15,728 bases of DNA from Halomonas sp. (lineage in GTDB: Bacteria; Pseudomonadota; Gammaproteobacteria; Pseudomonadales; Halomonadaceae): the NCBI GenBank assembly GCA_003560175.1, contig PWIZ01000065.1, positions 1-15,728 of the forward strand, written 5' to 3'. Below, in pieces: positions 5,641-13,429 of the stretch (within the stretch, counting starts at the first letter, position 1; each line of letters begins with the position of its first letter). Made by a program: the position numbers and the translations under genes. The notes beneath the pieces were generated by a model. The model saw only the letters and a program-made list of their open reading frames with translations, had not been told where the DNA came from and made no database searches.

Positions 5641-8496
5641 ATGCGTCTGACTCGTAAAAGCGATGCCCCCAAGGCTCCCGGGCTGGGCATTTCCCGCCGC
5701 CAGTTCCTCAAGCGCGGCGGTGCAGCCACGGGCGGCCTCGCTGCCGCTGGCTTCATGGGCGCCCCGATGATGCGCCGCAGCGATGCCTCGGAGAAGACCC
5801 CCGTTCTCGACTCGCCGGTGGAGACCAAGCGGACGATCTGCTCCCACTGCTCGGTGGGCTGTGGCGTCTATGCCGAGGTGCAGGAGGGCATCTGGACCCG
5901 GCAGGAGCCCGCCTTCGATCACCCCTTCAACCGCGGCGCCCACTGTGCCAAGGGCGCCTCGCTGCGTCAGCACGGCCATTCCAGTCGACGCCTCAAGTAC
6001 CCCATGAAGCTGGTCGGCGGCGAATGGCAGCGTCTCAGCTGGGAGGACGCCATCGAGGAGATCGGCGACAAGGTGCTCCAGCTCACCGAGGCGCATGGTC
6101 CCGACAGCATCTACTGGCTGGGGTCGGCCAAGTTCAACAACGAACAGGCCTACCTGATGCGCAAGTTTGCCGCTCTGGCCGGCACCAACAACACCGACCA
6201 TCAGGCGCGCATCTGCCACTCCACGACCGTGGCCGGGGTAGCCAACACCTGGGGCTACGGGGCGATGACCAACTCGCTCAACGACATGCAGAACAGCAAG
6301 TCGATCATGTTCATCGGCTCCAATCCGAGTGAGGCACACCCGGTAGCGATGCAGCATATCCTGCTGGCCAAGGAGCGCAGCAACGCCCAGATCATCGTCG
6401 TCGACCCGCGCTTTACCCGCACCGCCGCCAAGGCCGACAGCTTCGTGCGCATCCGCCCCGGCTCGGACGTGGCCTTCATCTGGGGTCTGCTGTGGCACAT
6501 CTTCGAGAACGGCTGGGAAGATCGGGAGTACATCAACCAGCGCGTCTACGCCATGGACGAGGTGCGCGCCGAGGTCGTCAACTTCCCGCCCGGTGAGGTG
6601 GAGCGCATTACCGGCGTTCCGGAAGCGCAGATGTACGACACGGCACGTCGTCTTGCAGAGAACCGTCCCGGCTGCATCGTCTGGTGCATGGGGGGCACCC
6701 AGCACACCACCGGCAACAACAACACCCGCGCCTACTGCATCCTCGAGCTCGCACTGGGCAACATTGGCAAGTCCGGCGGGGGGGCCAACATCTTCCGTGG
6801 CCACGACAACGTCCAGGGAGCGACGGACCTGGGGCTGATGTCCCACTCCCTGCCCGGCTACTACGGCCTCGCCGAGGGAGCCTGGGCCCACTGGGCGAGG
6901 GTCTGGGACCTCGATCTGGACTGGCTGAAGGGCCGCTTCGACCAGACCGAGTATACCGACGGCAAACCGATGTACAGCAACGGCATCACGGTGTCGCGCT
7001 GGGTCGATGGCGTGCTGGAGGAGGAAGACGCGATATCCCAGCGCAGCCGTCTCAAGGCGATGTTCTACTGGGGCCATGCGGTCAACTCCCAGAGCCGCGG
7101 CCCCGAGATGCAGAAGGCGATGCAGCAGCTCGAGATGATGGTCATCGTCGACCCCTACCCCACCGTTGCCGGCGTCATGCACGGTCGCCAGGACGGTGTC
7201 TATCTGCTGCCGGCGGCGACCCAGTTCGAGACAACGGGCAGCGTCACCGCCACCAACCGCTCCATCCAGTGGCGCGACAAGGTGATCGAACCGCTCTTCG
7301 AGGCCAAGCCCGACCACGAGATCATGTACCTTCTGGCCAGGAAACTCGGCTTCGGTAACGAACTCGTCAAGAACTTCCAGATGAATGGCGACGAGCCGCT
7401 GATCGAGGACATCACCCGCGAGTTCAACGCCGGGATGTGGACGGTGGGCTACACCGGGCAGAGCCCCGAGCGGCTCAAGGCCCACCAGCAGAACTGGCAC
7501 ACCTTCAGCTTCCGCACTCTGCAGGCCGAGGGCGGAGCCGCCGACGGCGACTACTATGGCCTGCCCTGGCCCTGCTGGGGCACCGCCGAGATGGGACACC
7601 CCGGCACGCCGATCCTCTACGACACCAGCAAGCGAGTCTCCGAGGGCGGCCTGACCTTCCGGGCGCGCTTCGGCATCGAGCGCAACGGCGAGAACATCCT
7701 GGCCGACGGCGTCTTCAGCGAGGGCTCCGAGCTCGACGACGGCTATCCCGAGTTTACCGATGCCATGCTCAAGGACCTGGGCTGGTGGGACGACCTCACT
7801 CCGGCAGAGCAGGCCGAGGCGGAGGGCAAGAACTGGAAGACCGACCTGTCGGGTGGCATCCAGCGGGTGGCGATCGCCCACGAGTGCGCTCCCTTCGGCA
7901 ATGCCAAGGCGCGCTGCAACGTCTGGACCTTCCCCGACCCGATTCCCAAGCACCGCGAACCGCTCTACACCAGCCGTCGCGATCTGGTGGCCGACTACCC
8001 CACCTGGGACGACGTTGCTTCCCACTACCGCCTGCCGACGCTCTACAAGAGCATCCAGGACAACGATAACTCGGACCGCTATCCGATCATTCTCACCTCC
8101 GGTCGCCTGGTGGAGTACGAAGGCGGCGGCGAGGAGACCCGCTCCATGTCCTGGCTCGCCGAGCTGCAGCAGCAGATGTTTGTCGAGATCAACCCGGCAC
8201 TGGCCAACGACCTGGCCGTGGCCGACGGCGACATGGTCTGGGTCGAGGGGGCCGAGGGCGGGCGCGTTCGTGTCCAGGCCCTGGTGACCCCCCGCGTCGC
8301 CCGTGACGTCGTGTTCATGCCCTTCCACTTCGGCGGCATCTTCCAGGGCGAGAACCTGCACGACCGCTACCCGGAAGGATCTGCGCCCTATGTGCTCGGC
8401 GAGGCGGCCAACACCGCCACGACCTACGGCTATGACAGCGTGACGCAGATGCAGGAAACCAAGTGCACCCTATGTCGCATCGAGAAAGCCAGCTGA
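5641..8496 (+). CDS. fdhA: Formate dehydrogenase catalytic (alpha) subunit, Cys-type, Tat-exported
   Basis: FdhA oxidises formate to CO2 at a bis-MGD molybdenum (or tungsten) centre. The 951-residue protein begins with a Tat signal (SRRQFLKRG, about 18-26), then a 4Fe-4S motif with cysteines at 67, 70, 74 and 102. The metal ligand is C192 in QARICHSTTVAGV, encoded by TGC at 6214-6216, with the catalytic His at 193; E. coli FdnG has selenocysteine there. GAMTN and SNPSEAHPVAMQ are further FDH signatures, and the C-terminal third forms a molydopterin dinucleotide-binding domain. The last residues hold an unusual CxxC (942/945). ATG 5641 has AGGAG eight bases upstream. Export is probably with FdhB, which lacks a signal, so the active site would face the periplasm. 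Confidence 0.97.
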   Translation: MRLTRKSDAPKAPGLGISRRQFLKRGGAATGGLAAAGFMGAPMMRRSDASEKTPVLDSPVETKRTICSHCSVGCGVYAEVQEGIWTRQEPAFDHPFNRGAHCAKGASLRQHGHSSRRLKYPMKLVGGEWQRLSWEDAIEEIGDKVLQLTEAHGPDSIYWLGSAKFNNEQAYLMRKFAALAGTNNTDHQARICHSTTVAGVANTWGYGAMTNSLNDMQNSKSIMFIGSNPSEAHPVAMQHILLAKERSNAQIIVVDPRFTRTAAKADSFVRIRPGSDVAFIWGLLWHIFENGWEDREYINQRVYAMDEVRAEVVNFPPGEVERITGVPEAQMYDTARRLAENRPGCIVWCMGGTQHTTGNNNTRAYCILELALGNIGKSGGGANIFRGHDNVQGATDLGLMSHSLPGYYGLAEGAWAHWARVWDLDLDWLKGRFDQTEYTDGKPMYSNGITVSRWVDGVLEEEDAISQRSRLKAMFYWGHAVNSQSRGPEMQKAMQQLEMMVIVDPYPTVAGVMHGRQDGVYLLPAATQFETTGSVTATNRSIQWRDKVIEPLFEAKPDHEIMYLLARKLGFGNELVKNFQMNGDEPLIEDITREFNAGMWTVGYTGQSPERLKAHQQNWHTFSFRTLQAEGGAADGDYYGLPWPCWGTAEMGHPGTPILYDTSKRVSEGGLTFRARFGIERNGENILADGVFSEGSELDDGYPEFTDAMLKDLGWWDDLTPAEQAEAEGKNWKTDLSGGIQRVAIAHECAPFGNAKARCNVWTFPDPIPKHREPLYTSRRDLVADYPTWDDVASHYRLPTLYKSIQDNDNSDRYPIILTSGRLVEYEGGGEETRSMSWLAELQQQMFVEINPALANDLAVADGDMVWVEGAEGGRVRVQALVTPRVARDVVFMPFHFGGIFQGENLHDRYPEGSAPYVLGEAANTATTYGYDSVTQMQETKCTLCRIEKAS

Positions 8497-8522
8497 TTGC
8501 GCTCGCCCACCAGGAGATTCCC

Positions 8523-9173
8523 ATGGCTCAGATGAAATTCATGTGCGACGCGGAACGCTGCATCGAGTGCAACGGCTGCGTCACCGCCTGCAAGAACGCC
8601 AACGATGTCGAGTGGGGCATCCAGCGCCGTCGCGTAGTGACCCTCGACGATGGTGAACCCAGCGAGGTGTCGATCTCGGTGGCCTGCATGCACTGCGACG
8701 ATGCGCCCTGCATGGCCGTCTGCCCTACCGACTGCTTCTACAAGACCGACGATGGCATCGTGCTTCACGACAAGGATCTGTGCATCGGCTGCGGTTACTG
8801 CCTCTACGCCTGCCCCTTCGGGGCACCTCAGTTCCCGAAGCAGAACGCTTTCGGCGAGCGCGGCAAGATGGACAAGTGCACCTTCTGTGCCGGCGGACCG
8901 GCGGAGAGCAAGGAGGAGGAGTACGAGAAGTACGGGTCCAACCGTATTGCCGAGGGCAAGCTGCCGCTGTGCGCCGAAATGTGCTCTACCAAGGCACTAT
9001 TGGCCGGCGATGCCCAAACGGTGGCGGACATCTTCCGTCAGCGAGTCGTCCAGCGCGGCCATTCAGACGGCGGTTGGTCGGGCAACCAGCGCCGCGAGCG
9101 GGAACGCACTCGCACTGGCGCCGACCTCAACCAGGCCGATTCACTGGCCTACGACGCGACCCGCCGGGGCTAG
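8523..9173 (+). CDS. fdhB: Formate dehydrogenase iron-sulfur (beta) subunit
   Basis: FdhB carries electrons from FdhA to the cytochrome b subunit. The 216-residue protein has four cysteine groups expected to bind 4Fe-4S clusters: 13/16/19/23, 55/58/63/67, 87/90/93/97, and 119/122 with 150/154. This is the standard layout of DMSO-reductase-family electron-transfer subunits. It has no signal peptide and no C-terminal membrane helix, unlike E. coli FdnH, so it probably reaches the periplasm bound to FdhA and docks on FdhC. The last ~30 residues are charged and Arg-rich. I chose ATG 8523 because CAGGAGA lies just before it; an upstream ATG at 8463 overlaps the end of fdhA and lacks support. fdhC starts ten bases after the stop. 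Confidence 0.96.
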   Translation: MAQMKFMCDAERCIECNGCVTACKNANDVEWGIQRRRVVTLDDGEPSEVSISVACMHCDDAPCMAVCPTDCFYKTDDGIVLHDKDLCIGCGYCLYACPFGAPQFPKQNAFGERGKMDKCTFCAGGPAESKEEEYEKYGSNRIAEGKLPLCAEMCSTKALLAGDAQTVADIFRQRVVQRGHSDGGWSGNQRRERERTRTGADLNQADSLAYDATRRG

Positions 9174-9178
9174 GAGGT
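9172..9178 (+). promoter_or_regulatory. Strong ribosome binding site deciding the fdhC start
   Basis: AGGAGGT overlaps the fdhB stop codon and lies five bases before ATG 9184. It excludes the much longer open frame that runs back to 8650 through fdhB. Confidence 0.6.
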
Positions 9179-9183
9179 ATGCC

Positions 9184-10245
9184 ATGAGCCTGTGTCGAAA
9201 TGGGCCCAACGTCGGGGTGAGCGTTGCGCTTGCGCTGCTGCTACTCCTGACCGCCCTGTTCGCGTCCCCTCCCCTGGCCCAAGCGGAGACCGAACGTGAA
9301 GCCGCCAGTGCCGTGGTGGGGGTCTCCCCCGATACCTGGCGGCAGGTACGCAGCGGAGAAATCGGTCCCAACTTTCGCGACAGCCGGGCCGACTCCACCT
9401 ACAACCTGATCAACGCCAGCGGGGAGAGCTGGCGGCAGCTTCGCAACCGCTGGGTCTCACCTTTTGGCCTGATCGCCATCGGCGGAATGATTGCGGTGAT
9501 CGCGATATTCTACGTGATCGTCGGCCGCAAGGATCTCAGCGAACCGCGTACCGGCCGCAAGTTGCTGCGCTGGCCGCTGGTGGTGCGCTCGATCCACTGG
9601 ACCGTGGCCTCGCTGTTCATCGTCCTGGCGCTCTCAGGCTTGAACCTACTGTACGGCAAGTTCGTCTTCCGGCCGCTGTTTGGGGATGCCGTCTGGGGGG
9701 CCATGATCTCCGCCTCGAAGATCGCCCACAACTACCTGGGTCCGCTGTTCGGCATCCTGCTGGTAGTGTTGCTGGCACGAGTGCTGAAGCACAACTGGCC
9801 GAAGCGCCATGACTTGGCCTGGTTCAAGCAGGGCGGCGGCCTGGTGGGCAAGGGCCATCCCGACGCCGGCTTCGCCAACGGTGGCGAGAAGCTGTGGTTC
9901 TGGCTCCTGGCCACCGCGGGCCTGGTGGTGGTGGCGAGTGGCCTGGTGCTGGACTTCCCCAACGTCGGCCAGAGTCGCGACACCATGCAGTGGGCCAACA
10001 TCATCCATGCCGTAGGCGCCCTTGGCCTGACGGCCGTGGCGCTGGGTCATATCTATATCGGCACCATCGGCTCGGAGGGCTCGCTGGAGGCCATGACCAC
10101 CGGCTATGTGGACGAGACCTGGGCGAAGGATCACCACAACCTCTGGTATGAGGAGGTCAAGGATCAGGCGCTGCCCGGGGATCAACTCACCGGCGAGAGG
10201 GCCGCCTCCGACGACCGCGGCGAAACGGCGTCCCGCCCCGGGTGA
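9184..10245 (+). CDS. fdhC: Formate dehydrogenase cytochrome b (gamma) subunit
   Basis: This membrane subunit takes electrons from FdhB through heme b to the quinone pool. The 353-residue protein starts with a hydrophobic signal or anchor (about 10-31), then a short soluble stretch with SGEIGPNFRDSRADSTYNLIN typical of FDH3-type gamma subunits. Membrane helices lie at about 94-114, 138-158, 180-201, 237-256 and 271-295. Likely heme-ligand histidines are H138 (SIHW), H182 (AHNY), H275 (IIHAV) and H289 (LGHIY). It is longer than E. coli FdnI because of the N-terminal extension. It is the last gene of the formate dehydrogenase operon; a strong terminator follows 24 bases downstream. Confidence 0.95.
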   Translation: MSLCRNGPNVGVSVALALLLLLTALFASPPLAQAETEREAASAVVGVSPDTWRQVRSGEIGPNFRDSRADSTYNLINASGESWRQLRNRWVSPFGLIAIGGMIAVIAIFYVIVGRKDLSEPRTGRKLLRWPLVVRSIHWTVASLFIVLALSGLNLLYGKFVFRPLFGDAVWGAMISASKIAHNYLGPLFGILLVVLLARVLKHNWPKRHDLAWFKQGGGLVGKGHPDAGFANGGEKLWFWLLATAGLVVVASGLVLDFPNVGQSRDTMQWANIIHAVGALGLTAVALGHIYIGTIGSEGSLEAMTTGYVDETWAKDHHNLWYEEVKDQALPGDQLTGERAASDDRGETASRPG

Positions 10246-10269
10246 GTCACGTTGATTCACTGACCTGAC

Positions 10270-10298
10270 GACACCGCCTTCGGGCGGTGTCTTTTGTT
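10270..10298 (+). terminator. Intrinsic terminator after fdhC
   Basis: A perfect 9-bp stem (GACACCGCC / GGCGGTGTC) with a TTCG tetraloop is followed by TTTTGTT. The T-tract is present only for plus-strand transcription, so it ends the formate dehydrogenase operon and separates it from the DUF1244-moaB-moeA unit. Confidence 0.9.
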
Positions 10299-10364
10299 AT
10301 CCTGATCTCAATATTCACACACACCTCTAGCCAACCCTGACACACGCGAAGGAGAAAGCCCGCC

Positions 10365-10682
10365 ATGGAGCATCTGGACCACGCCACCCGGACCGAACTC
10401 GAAGCCGCCGCCTTTCGGCGCCTCGTCAAGCACCTGGACGATCACAAGGAGGTGCAGAACATCGACCTGATGATACTGGCCGACTTCTGCCGCAACTGTC
10501 TCTCCAAGTGGCTGGTCAGTGCCGCCGAGGAGCGCGGTGCCGAGCTCGATGTCGAGGCCGCCCGCGAATACGTCTACGGCATGCCCTACGCCGAGTGGAA
10601 GAAAAGCCACCAGCAGGATGCCACACCCGAGCAACTGGCCGCCTTCGAGGCCCGCCAGGCGAAGAAGCAGGAGCAGGCGTAA
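10365..10682 (+). CDS. DUF1244 domain-containing protein
   Basis: The 105-residue cytoplasmic protein matches DUF1244 along its whole length: FRRLVKHLDDHKEVQNIDLM, then ADFCRNCLSKWL with a CxxC at 42-45, and EAREYVYGMPYAEWKKSHQ. Function is not established for this family. The CxxC could bind metal or be redox active, which is inference only. A ribosome site AAGGAGA lies about nine bases before ATG 10365. The stop overlaps the moaB start by one base (TAATG), so it is translationally coupled to molybdenum-cofactor genes. That may mean a functional link or only shared transcription. Confidence 0.88.
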   Translation: MEHLDHATRTELEAAAFRRLVKHLDDHKEVQNIDLMILADFCRNCLSKWLVSAAEERGAELDVEAAREYVYGMPYAEWKKSHQQDATPEQLAAFEARQAKKQEQA

Positions 10683-11203
10683 TGAGCGAGCCGATGATTC
10701 CCCTCGCCATCGCCGTGCTGACCATCTCCGATACCCGCACCGAGGCGACCGACCGCAGCGGTCAGTCGCTGGTGGAGCGGCTTACCGCCGCCGGCCACCG
10801 CCTGGCAGACAGACAGATCGTCCCCGACGATATCTACCGGATCCGCGCCATGGTCTCGGGCTGGATCGCCGACCCCGATATCCAGGTGGTGCTGACCACC
10901 GGGGGCACCGGCTTTACCGGCCGGGACTCCACCCCCGAGGCGGTCAAGGTACTGCTCGACAAGGAGATCGAGGGGTTCGGTGAACTCTTCCGCCAGCTCA
11001 GCTGGGATGAAATTGGCAGCTCCACGGTACAGAGCCGCAGCCTGGGTGGCCTGGCTAACGCTACCGTGGTGTTCTGCCTGCCCGGCTCCACCGGGGCCTG
11101 CCGCACGGGCTGGGATGGTATTCTCGCCGAGCAGCTCGACAGCCGTCATAAACCCTGCAACTTCGCCAACCTGGTCATTCCCGAACGAGGTCAGCATGGG
11201 TAA
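10682..11203 (+). CDS. moaB: Molybdenum cofactor biosynthesis protein B (MoaB)
   Basis: MoaB/MogA-fold proteins bind molybdopterin; those acting as adenylyltransferases make MPT-AMP before metal insertion. The 173-residue product shows the fold's signatures: AVLTISDTRT near the N-terminus, TTGGTGFTGRD at 72-82, and LPGSTGACRTGW at 133-144. Length fits E. coli MoaB (about 170). Because an adenylyltransferase is needed before MoeA, this protein may do MogA's job here, but MogA could be encoded elsewhere. The start is set by the one-base overlap with the DUF1244 stop. Its last residues (ANLVIPERGQHG) are encoded by the first copy of a 35-bp repeat, and its stop overlaps a mini-ORF start by eight bases. 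Confidence 0.92.
   Translation: MSEPMIPLAIAVLTISDTRTEATDRSGQSLVERLTAAGHRLADRQIVPDDIYRIRAMVSGWIADPDIQVVLTTGGTGFTGRDSTPEAVKVLLDKEIEGFGELFRQLSWDEIGSSTVQSRSLGGLANATVVFCLPGSTGACRTGWDGILAEQLDSRHKPCNFANLVIPERGQHG
11165..11199 (+). repeat. Imperfect direct repeat, copy 1 (end of moaB)
   Basis: This 35-bp copy encodes the end of MoaB and includes the CGAGG ribosome-site-like sequence and an ATG at 11196. It matches the copy at 11226-11260 at 32 of 35 positions, with a period of 61 bp. Confidence 0.85.
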
Positions 11204-11264
11204 ACGTAACTCTTTATACGTTCAGGCCAACCTGGTCTTTCCCGAGCGAGGCCAGCATGGCTGA
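11196..11264 (+). CDS. 22-residue mini-ORF bridging moaB and moeA
   Basis: A 22-codon frame runs from ATG 11196 to TGA 11262-11264 and its C-terminal half (ANLVFPERGQHG) copies the end of MoaB. The N-terminal part reads MGKRNSLYVQ. It overlaps the moaB stop by eight bases and the moeA start by eight bases, with the same geometry at both junctions. It has a CGAGG ribosome-site-like sequence like that of moeA. It probably arose by duplication of the gene junction. If translated, it would pass ribosomes from moaB to moeA; nothing suggests a function for the peptide itself. Confidence 0.35.
   Translation: MGKRNSLYVQANLVFPERGQHG
11226..11260 (+). repeat. Imperfect direct repeat, copy 2 (moeA ribosome site and start)
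   Basis: Second copy of the 35-bp repeat, containing the GCGAGG used as the moeA ribosome site and ending in the moeA ATG. The three differences from copy 1 are two synonymous third-base changes and one Ile-to-Phe change when read in the moaB/mini-ORF frames. Confidence 0.85.
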
Positions 11265-12462
11265 GTTGCAAAGTGTCGAGCAGGCCCTGGAAGCCCTGCT
11301 CAAGGGGGTCGAGTCCCTGCCTGCTGAGCATTTGCCCTGCGATCAGGCTGCGGGGCGTATTCTCGCCGAAGCGGTGTCGGCCCGCCTCGACGTTCCCCCT
11401 TTCGACAACAGCGCCATGGACGGCTATGCGCTGCACCATGACGATGCCGGGGAGTGGCTTGAGATAAGCCAGCGAATCGCCGCCGGAGCCGCCGGCGAGC
11501 CTCTGAGACGCGGCACCTGCGCACGCATCTTCACCGGGGGAGTCATTCCTCCCGGTGCAGACTGCGTGGTCATGCAGGAGCGCTGCAACGTCGAGGGTCT
11601 GGGCGTGAATACCCCCCGGGAGATCCCGGCCGGAGATAATATTCGCCGCCGCGGCCGCGATGTCACCGTCGGAGATGAGCTATTGCCGGCCGGCGTGCCG
11701 CTCGAGGCCGCGGCGCTCGGTCATCTGGCCGGCCAGGGCATCACTGCGGTGTCGGTGCGTCGTCGCCCGCGGGTCGCCCTGCTCAGCACCGGTGACGAAA
11801 TCGTCGATCCCGGCCAGCCACTGGGCCCGGGGCAGATCTACAATTCGAACCGTCCGATGCTGAAGCGGCTGCTGGAACGGTTCGGCGCCGACGTGGTGAG
11901 GGTCGCGACGATTCCCGACGATGCCCAGGGGACACGACAGGCACTGGCCGCAGCGTCCCGGGAAGCGGACGTGGTGATCACCACCGGCGGCGTCAGCGTC
12001 GGCGAGGAGGATCACGTGAAGGCGGCGGTGGAAGCGCTGGGCGAGTTAGATCTATGGCGCCTGGCCATCCGTCCTGGCAAGCCGCTGGCATTGGGCCGAC
12101 TTCCTGGCGGAGCACACGAAGCCCGCTTCGTAGGCCTCCCGGGCAATCCCGTCTCGAGTTTCGTGGGAGCCTGGCTGTTCCTTAGGCCGCTGATGGGCAC
12201 CCTGCTAGGCGCTCCCTCCCTGGCGACATTGCCACGGCTCATCGCCCGGGCCAACTTCACAACCACCACCGGGCCACGTCAACACTACATGCGAGTGGCA
12301 CTGGCATTCACGCCCGAGGGGATCGTCGCCGAGGCCTTTCGCGACCAGAACTCCGGTGTGCTCAGCTCATGCATCAGCGCCGACGCCCTCGCGGTGGTCC
12401 CGCCAGAGTCCCGCATCGAGGTTGGCGATACCATCGCCTGTCTCTGGCTTAACGGCGGCTGA
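11257..12462 (+). CDS. moeA: Molybdopterin molybdotransferase MoeA
   Basis: MoeA inserts molybdate into adenylylated molybdopterin, giving the active Mo cofactor. The 401-residue length is typical. Signatures in order are PFDNSAMDGYA (48-58), FTGGVIPPGADCVV (92-105), STGDEI near 177-182, TTGGVSVGEEDHVK (242-255), IRPGKP (271-276) and GLPGNPVSSFV (293-303). The enzyme is cytoplasmic and works after MoaB/MogA. Here it follows moaB closely, with the duplicated junction between them, so the two are surely one transcript. Its product feeds cofactor to FdhA and any other molybdoenzymes. It converges on acpH; I see no convincing terminator in the 27-bp gap. Confidence 0.96.
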   Translation: MAELQSVEQALEALLKGVESLPAEHLPCDQAAGRILAEAVSARLDVPPFDNSAMDGYALHHDDAGEWLEISQRIAAGAAGEPLRRGTCARIFTGGVIPPGADCVVMQERCNVEGLGVNTPREIPAGDNIRRRGRDVTVGDELLPAGVPLEAAALGHLAGQGITAVSVRRRPRVALLSTGDEIVDPGQPLGPGQIYNSNRPMLKRLLERFGADVVRVATIPDDAQGTRQALAAASREADVVITTGGVSVGEEDHVKAAVEALGELDLWRLAIRPGKPLALGRLPGGAHEARFVGLPGNPVSSFVGAWLFLRPLMGTLLGAPSLATLPRLIARANFTTTTGPRQHYMRVALAFTPEGIVAEAFRDQNSGVLSSCISADALAVVPPESRIEVGDTIACLWLNGG

Positions 12463-12489
12463 GGCCTTCGGTGCTCAACGCGGTTTTCC

Positions 12490-13068
12490 TTACACTTCCC
12501 CCACGCCCCCCACTTCCAGCGCCTGGCGGACCTCCGGCCACAGGCGCTGGAAGTCGTGGGACAGGCGAGCGTGCTCCTCCTCGAGCCATGGCACCAGTTC
12601 GGCGAGGCGGTTGGGGCCGGCAAGACGCTGCCCGATACCCGCGATGGCTCTGCAGGTGAAGGCGAAATCGGCATAGCGATGCAGCCAGTCTTGCTCGACG
12701 AGCGCCGGCACCAGCGTTGCCAGGCGTGCGGGAGCCGGCCGGGCACTCAGCAATCGGTAGCTACGCGTCACTAGCGGCGAGCGTTGCACCTGCAGCCCCA
12801 TTTCGCGCGCCACGAAGTGGTCCCACACCAGATCCAGGGCGATCCCGGCGTAGCGGCGCTGGCGGTCCGGTGCTCGGCGGCGTATCTCGGCGACCACGGG
12901 ATGGGTATCCACGTAGGCATCCACCCGCCGGTGATGTCGAATTCCCTCCACGACGGCAGCCGGCCAGGCCGACAGGTCGCTTCCCTTGACCCCATCGGCG
13001 ATCAGATTGCCCCACAGAAACTCATCGCTGCCGCTACGGGCCAACCAAGCATGGGCCAGGAAGTTCAT
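12490..13068 (-). CDS. acpH: ACP phosphodiesterase (AcpH/DUF479)
   Basis: AcpH removes the 4'-phosphopantetheine arm from acyl carrier protein. The 192-residue protein matches E. coli AcpH in length and motifs: MNFLAHAWLA at the start, GNLIADGVKG near 20-29, EGIRHHRRVDAYVDTHP near 41-57, and LDLVWDHFVA near 78-87, whose His and Asp residues fit the family's metal-dependent HD-like site. It begins seven bases after the tusE stop, with a weak ribosome site, so it is the last gene of the tus operon. Linkage to tus genes has no obvious metabolic reason. Confidence 0.9.
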   Translation of the reverse strand: MNFLAHAWLARSGSDEFLWGNLIADGVKGSDLSAWPAAVVEGIRHHRRVDAYVDTHPVVAEIRRRAPDRQRRYAGIALDLVWDHFVAREMGLQVQRSPLVTRSYRLLSARPAPARLATLVPALVEQDWLHRYADFAFTCRAIAGIGQRLAGPNRLAELVPWLEEEHARLSHDFQRLWPEVRQALEVGGVGEV

Positions 13069-13075
13069 GCTGCGC

Positions 13076-13429
13076 TCACAGGCAGTGGGTGGGCTTGGGC
13101 AGCCCGGCGATGCGTGCAGCGAGCTTGGCAGGGCTGCCGGGGAATAGGCGCATCAAGTGGATCGAACGCCCCTTTTCTTCCCCCAGCGCTTTGCCCACTG
13201 CCTTGACCAGCGGCCGCATTGCCGGGGCCTGTTCGAAACGATGGTAGAAATCGCGCAGCACGTCGATGACCTCCCAGTGCTCATCGGTCAGCGCGATGCC
13301 CTCTTCACTGGCTATCGTTTTGGCAACGTCAGGCGACCAGTCGTTCATATCAACCAGGTAGCCTTCCGGATCCAGGGCCACCCGTAATTTCGGAAGAGAA
13401 AGATAACGGTATATTTCTGTACTCGCCAT
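13076..13429 (-). CDS. tusE: Sulfur relay protein TusE (DsrC family)
   Basis: TusE accepts sulfur from the TusBCD complex and passes it to MnmA for 2-thiouridine at position 34 of tRNAs. The 117-residue product matches the DsrC/TusE fold: DPEGYLVDMNDWSPDVA, LTDEHWEVIDVLRDFY, and the C-terminal KPTHCL with the penultimate catalytic Cys. The second Cys found 11 residues upstream in sulfite-reduction DsrC is absent (Ala in KLAARIAG), so this is the tRNA-thiolation type. I chose ATG 13429 because it fits the family N-terminus and overlaps the tusB stop by one base (TAATG). A longer frame extends to 13513 inside tusB and is not credible. Confidence 0.93.
   Translation of the reverse strand: MASTEIYRYLSLPKLRVALDPEGYLVDMNDWSPDVAKTIASEEGIALTDEHWEVIDVLRDFYHRFEQAPAMRPLVKAVGKALGEEKGRSIHLMRLFPGSPAKLAARIAGLPKPTHCL

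Noticed and set aside
5593..8361. 922-codon open frame on the minus strand opposite fdhA
   Set aside because: It is antisense to a well-supported catalytic subunit, has no recognisable domain, and is the kind of long shadow frame expected opposite GC-rich coding sequence.
8650..9183. Long upstream extension of the fdhC frame through fdhB
   Set aside because: The extension overlaps fdhB in another frame and is Arg/Ser/Pro-rich without family match; a strong AGGAGGT and a signal-like N-terminus place the start at 9184.
9646..10260. 204-codon minus-strand frame opposite fdhC
   Set aside because: Antisense to a transmembrane protein gene with clear heme histidines; composition is that of a shadow frame.
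12463..12489. Possible bidirectional terminator between moeA and acpH
   Set aside because: Only a poor stem is found before GGTTTTCC; it cannot be supported.
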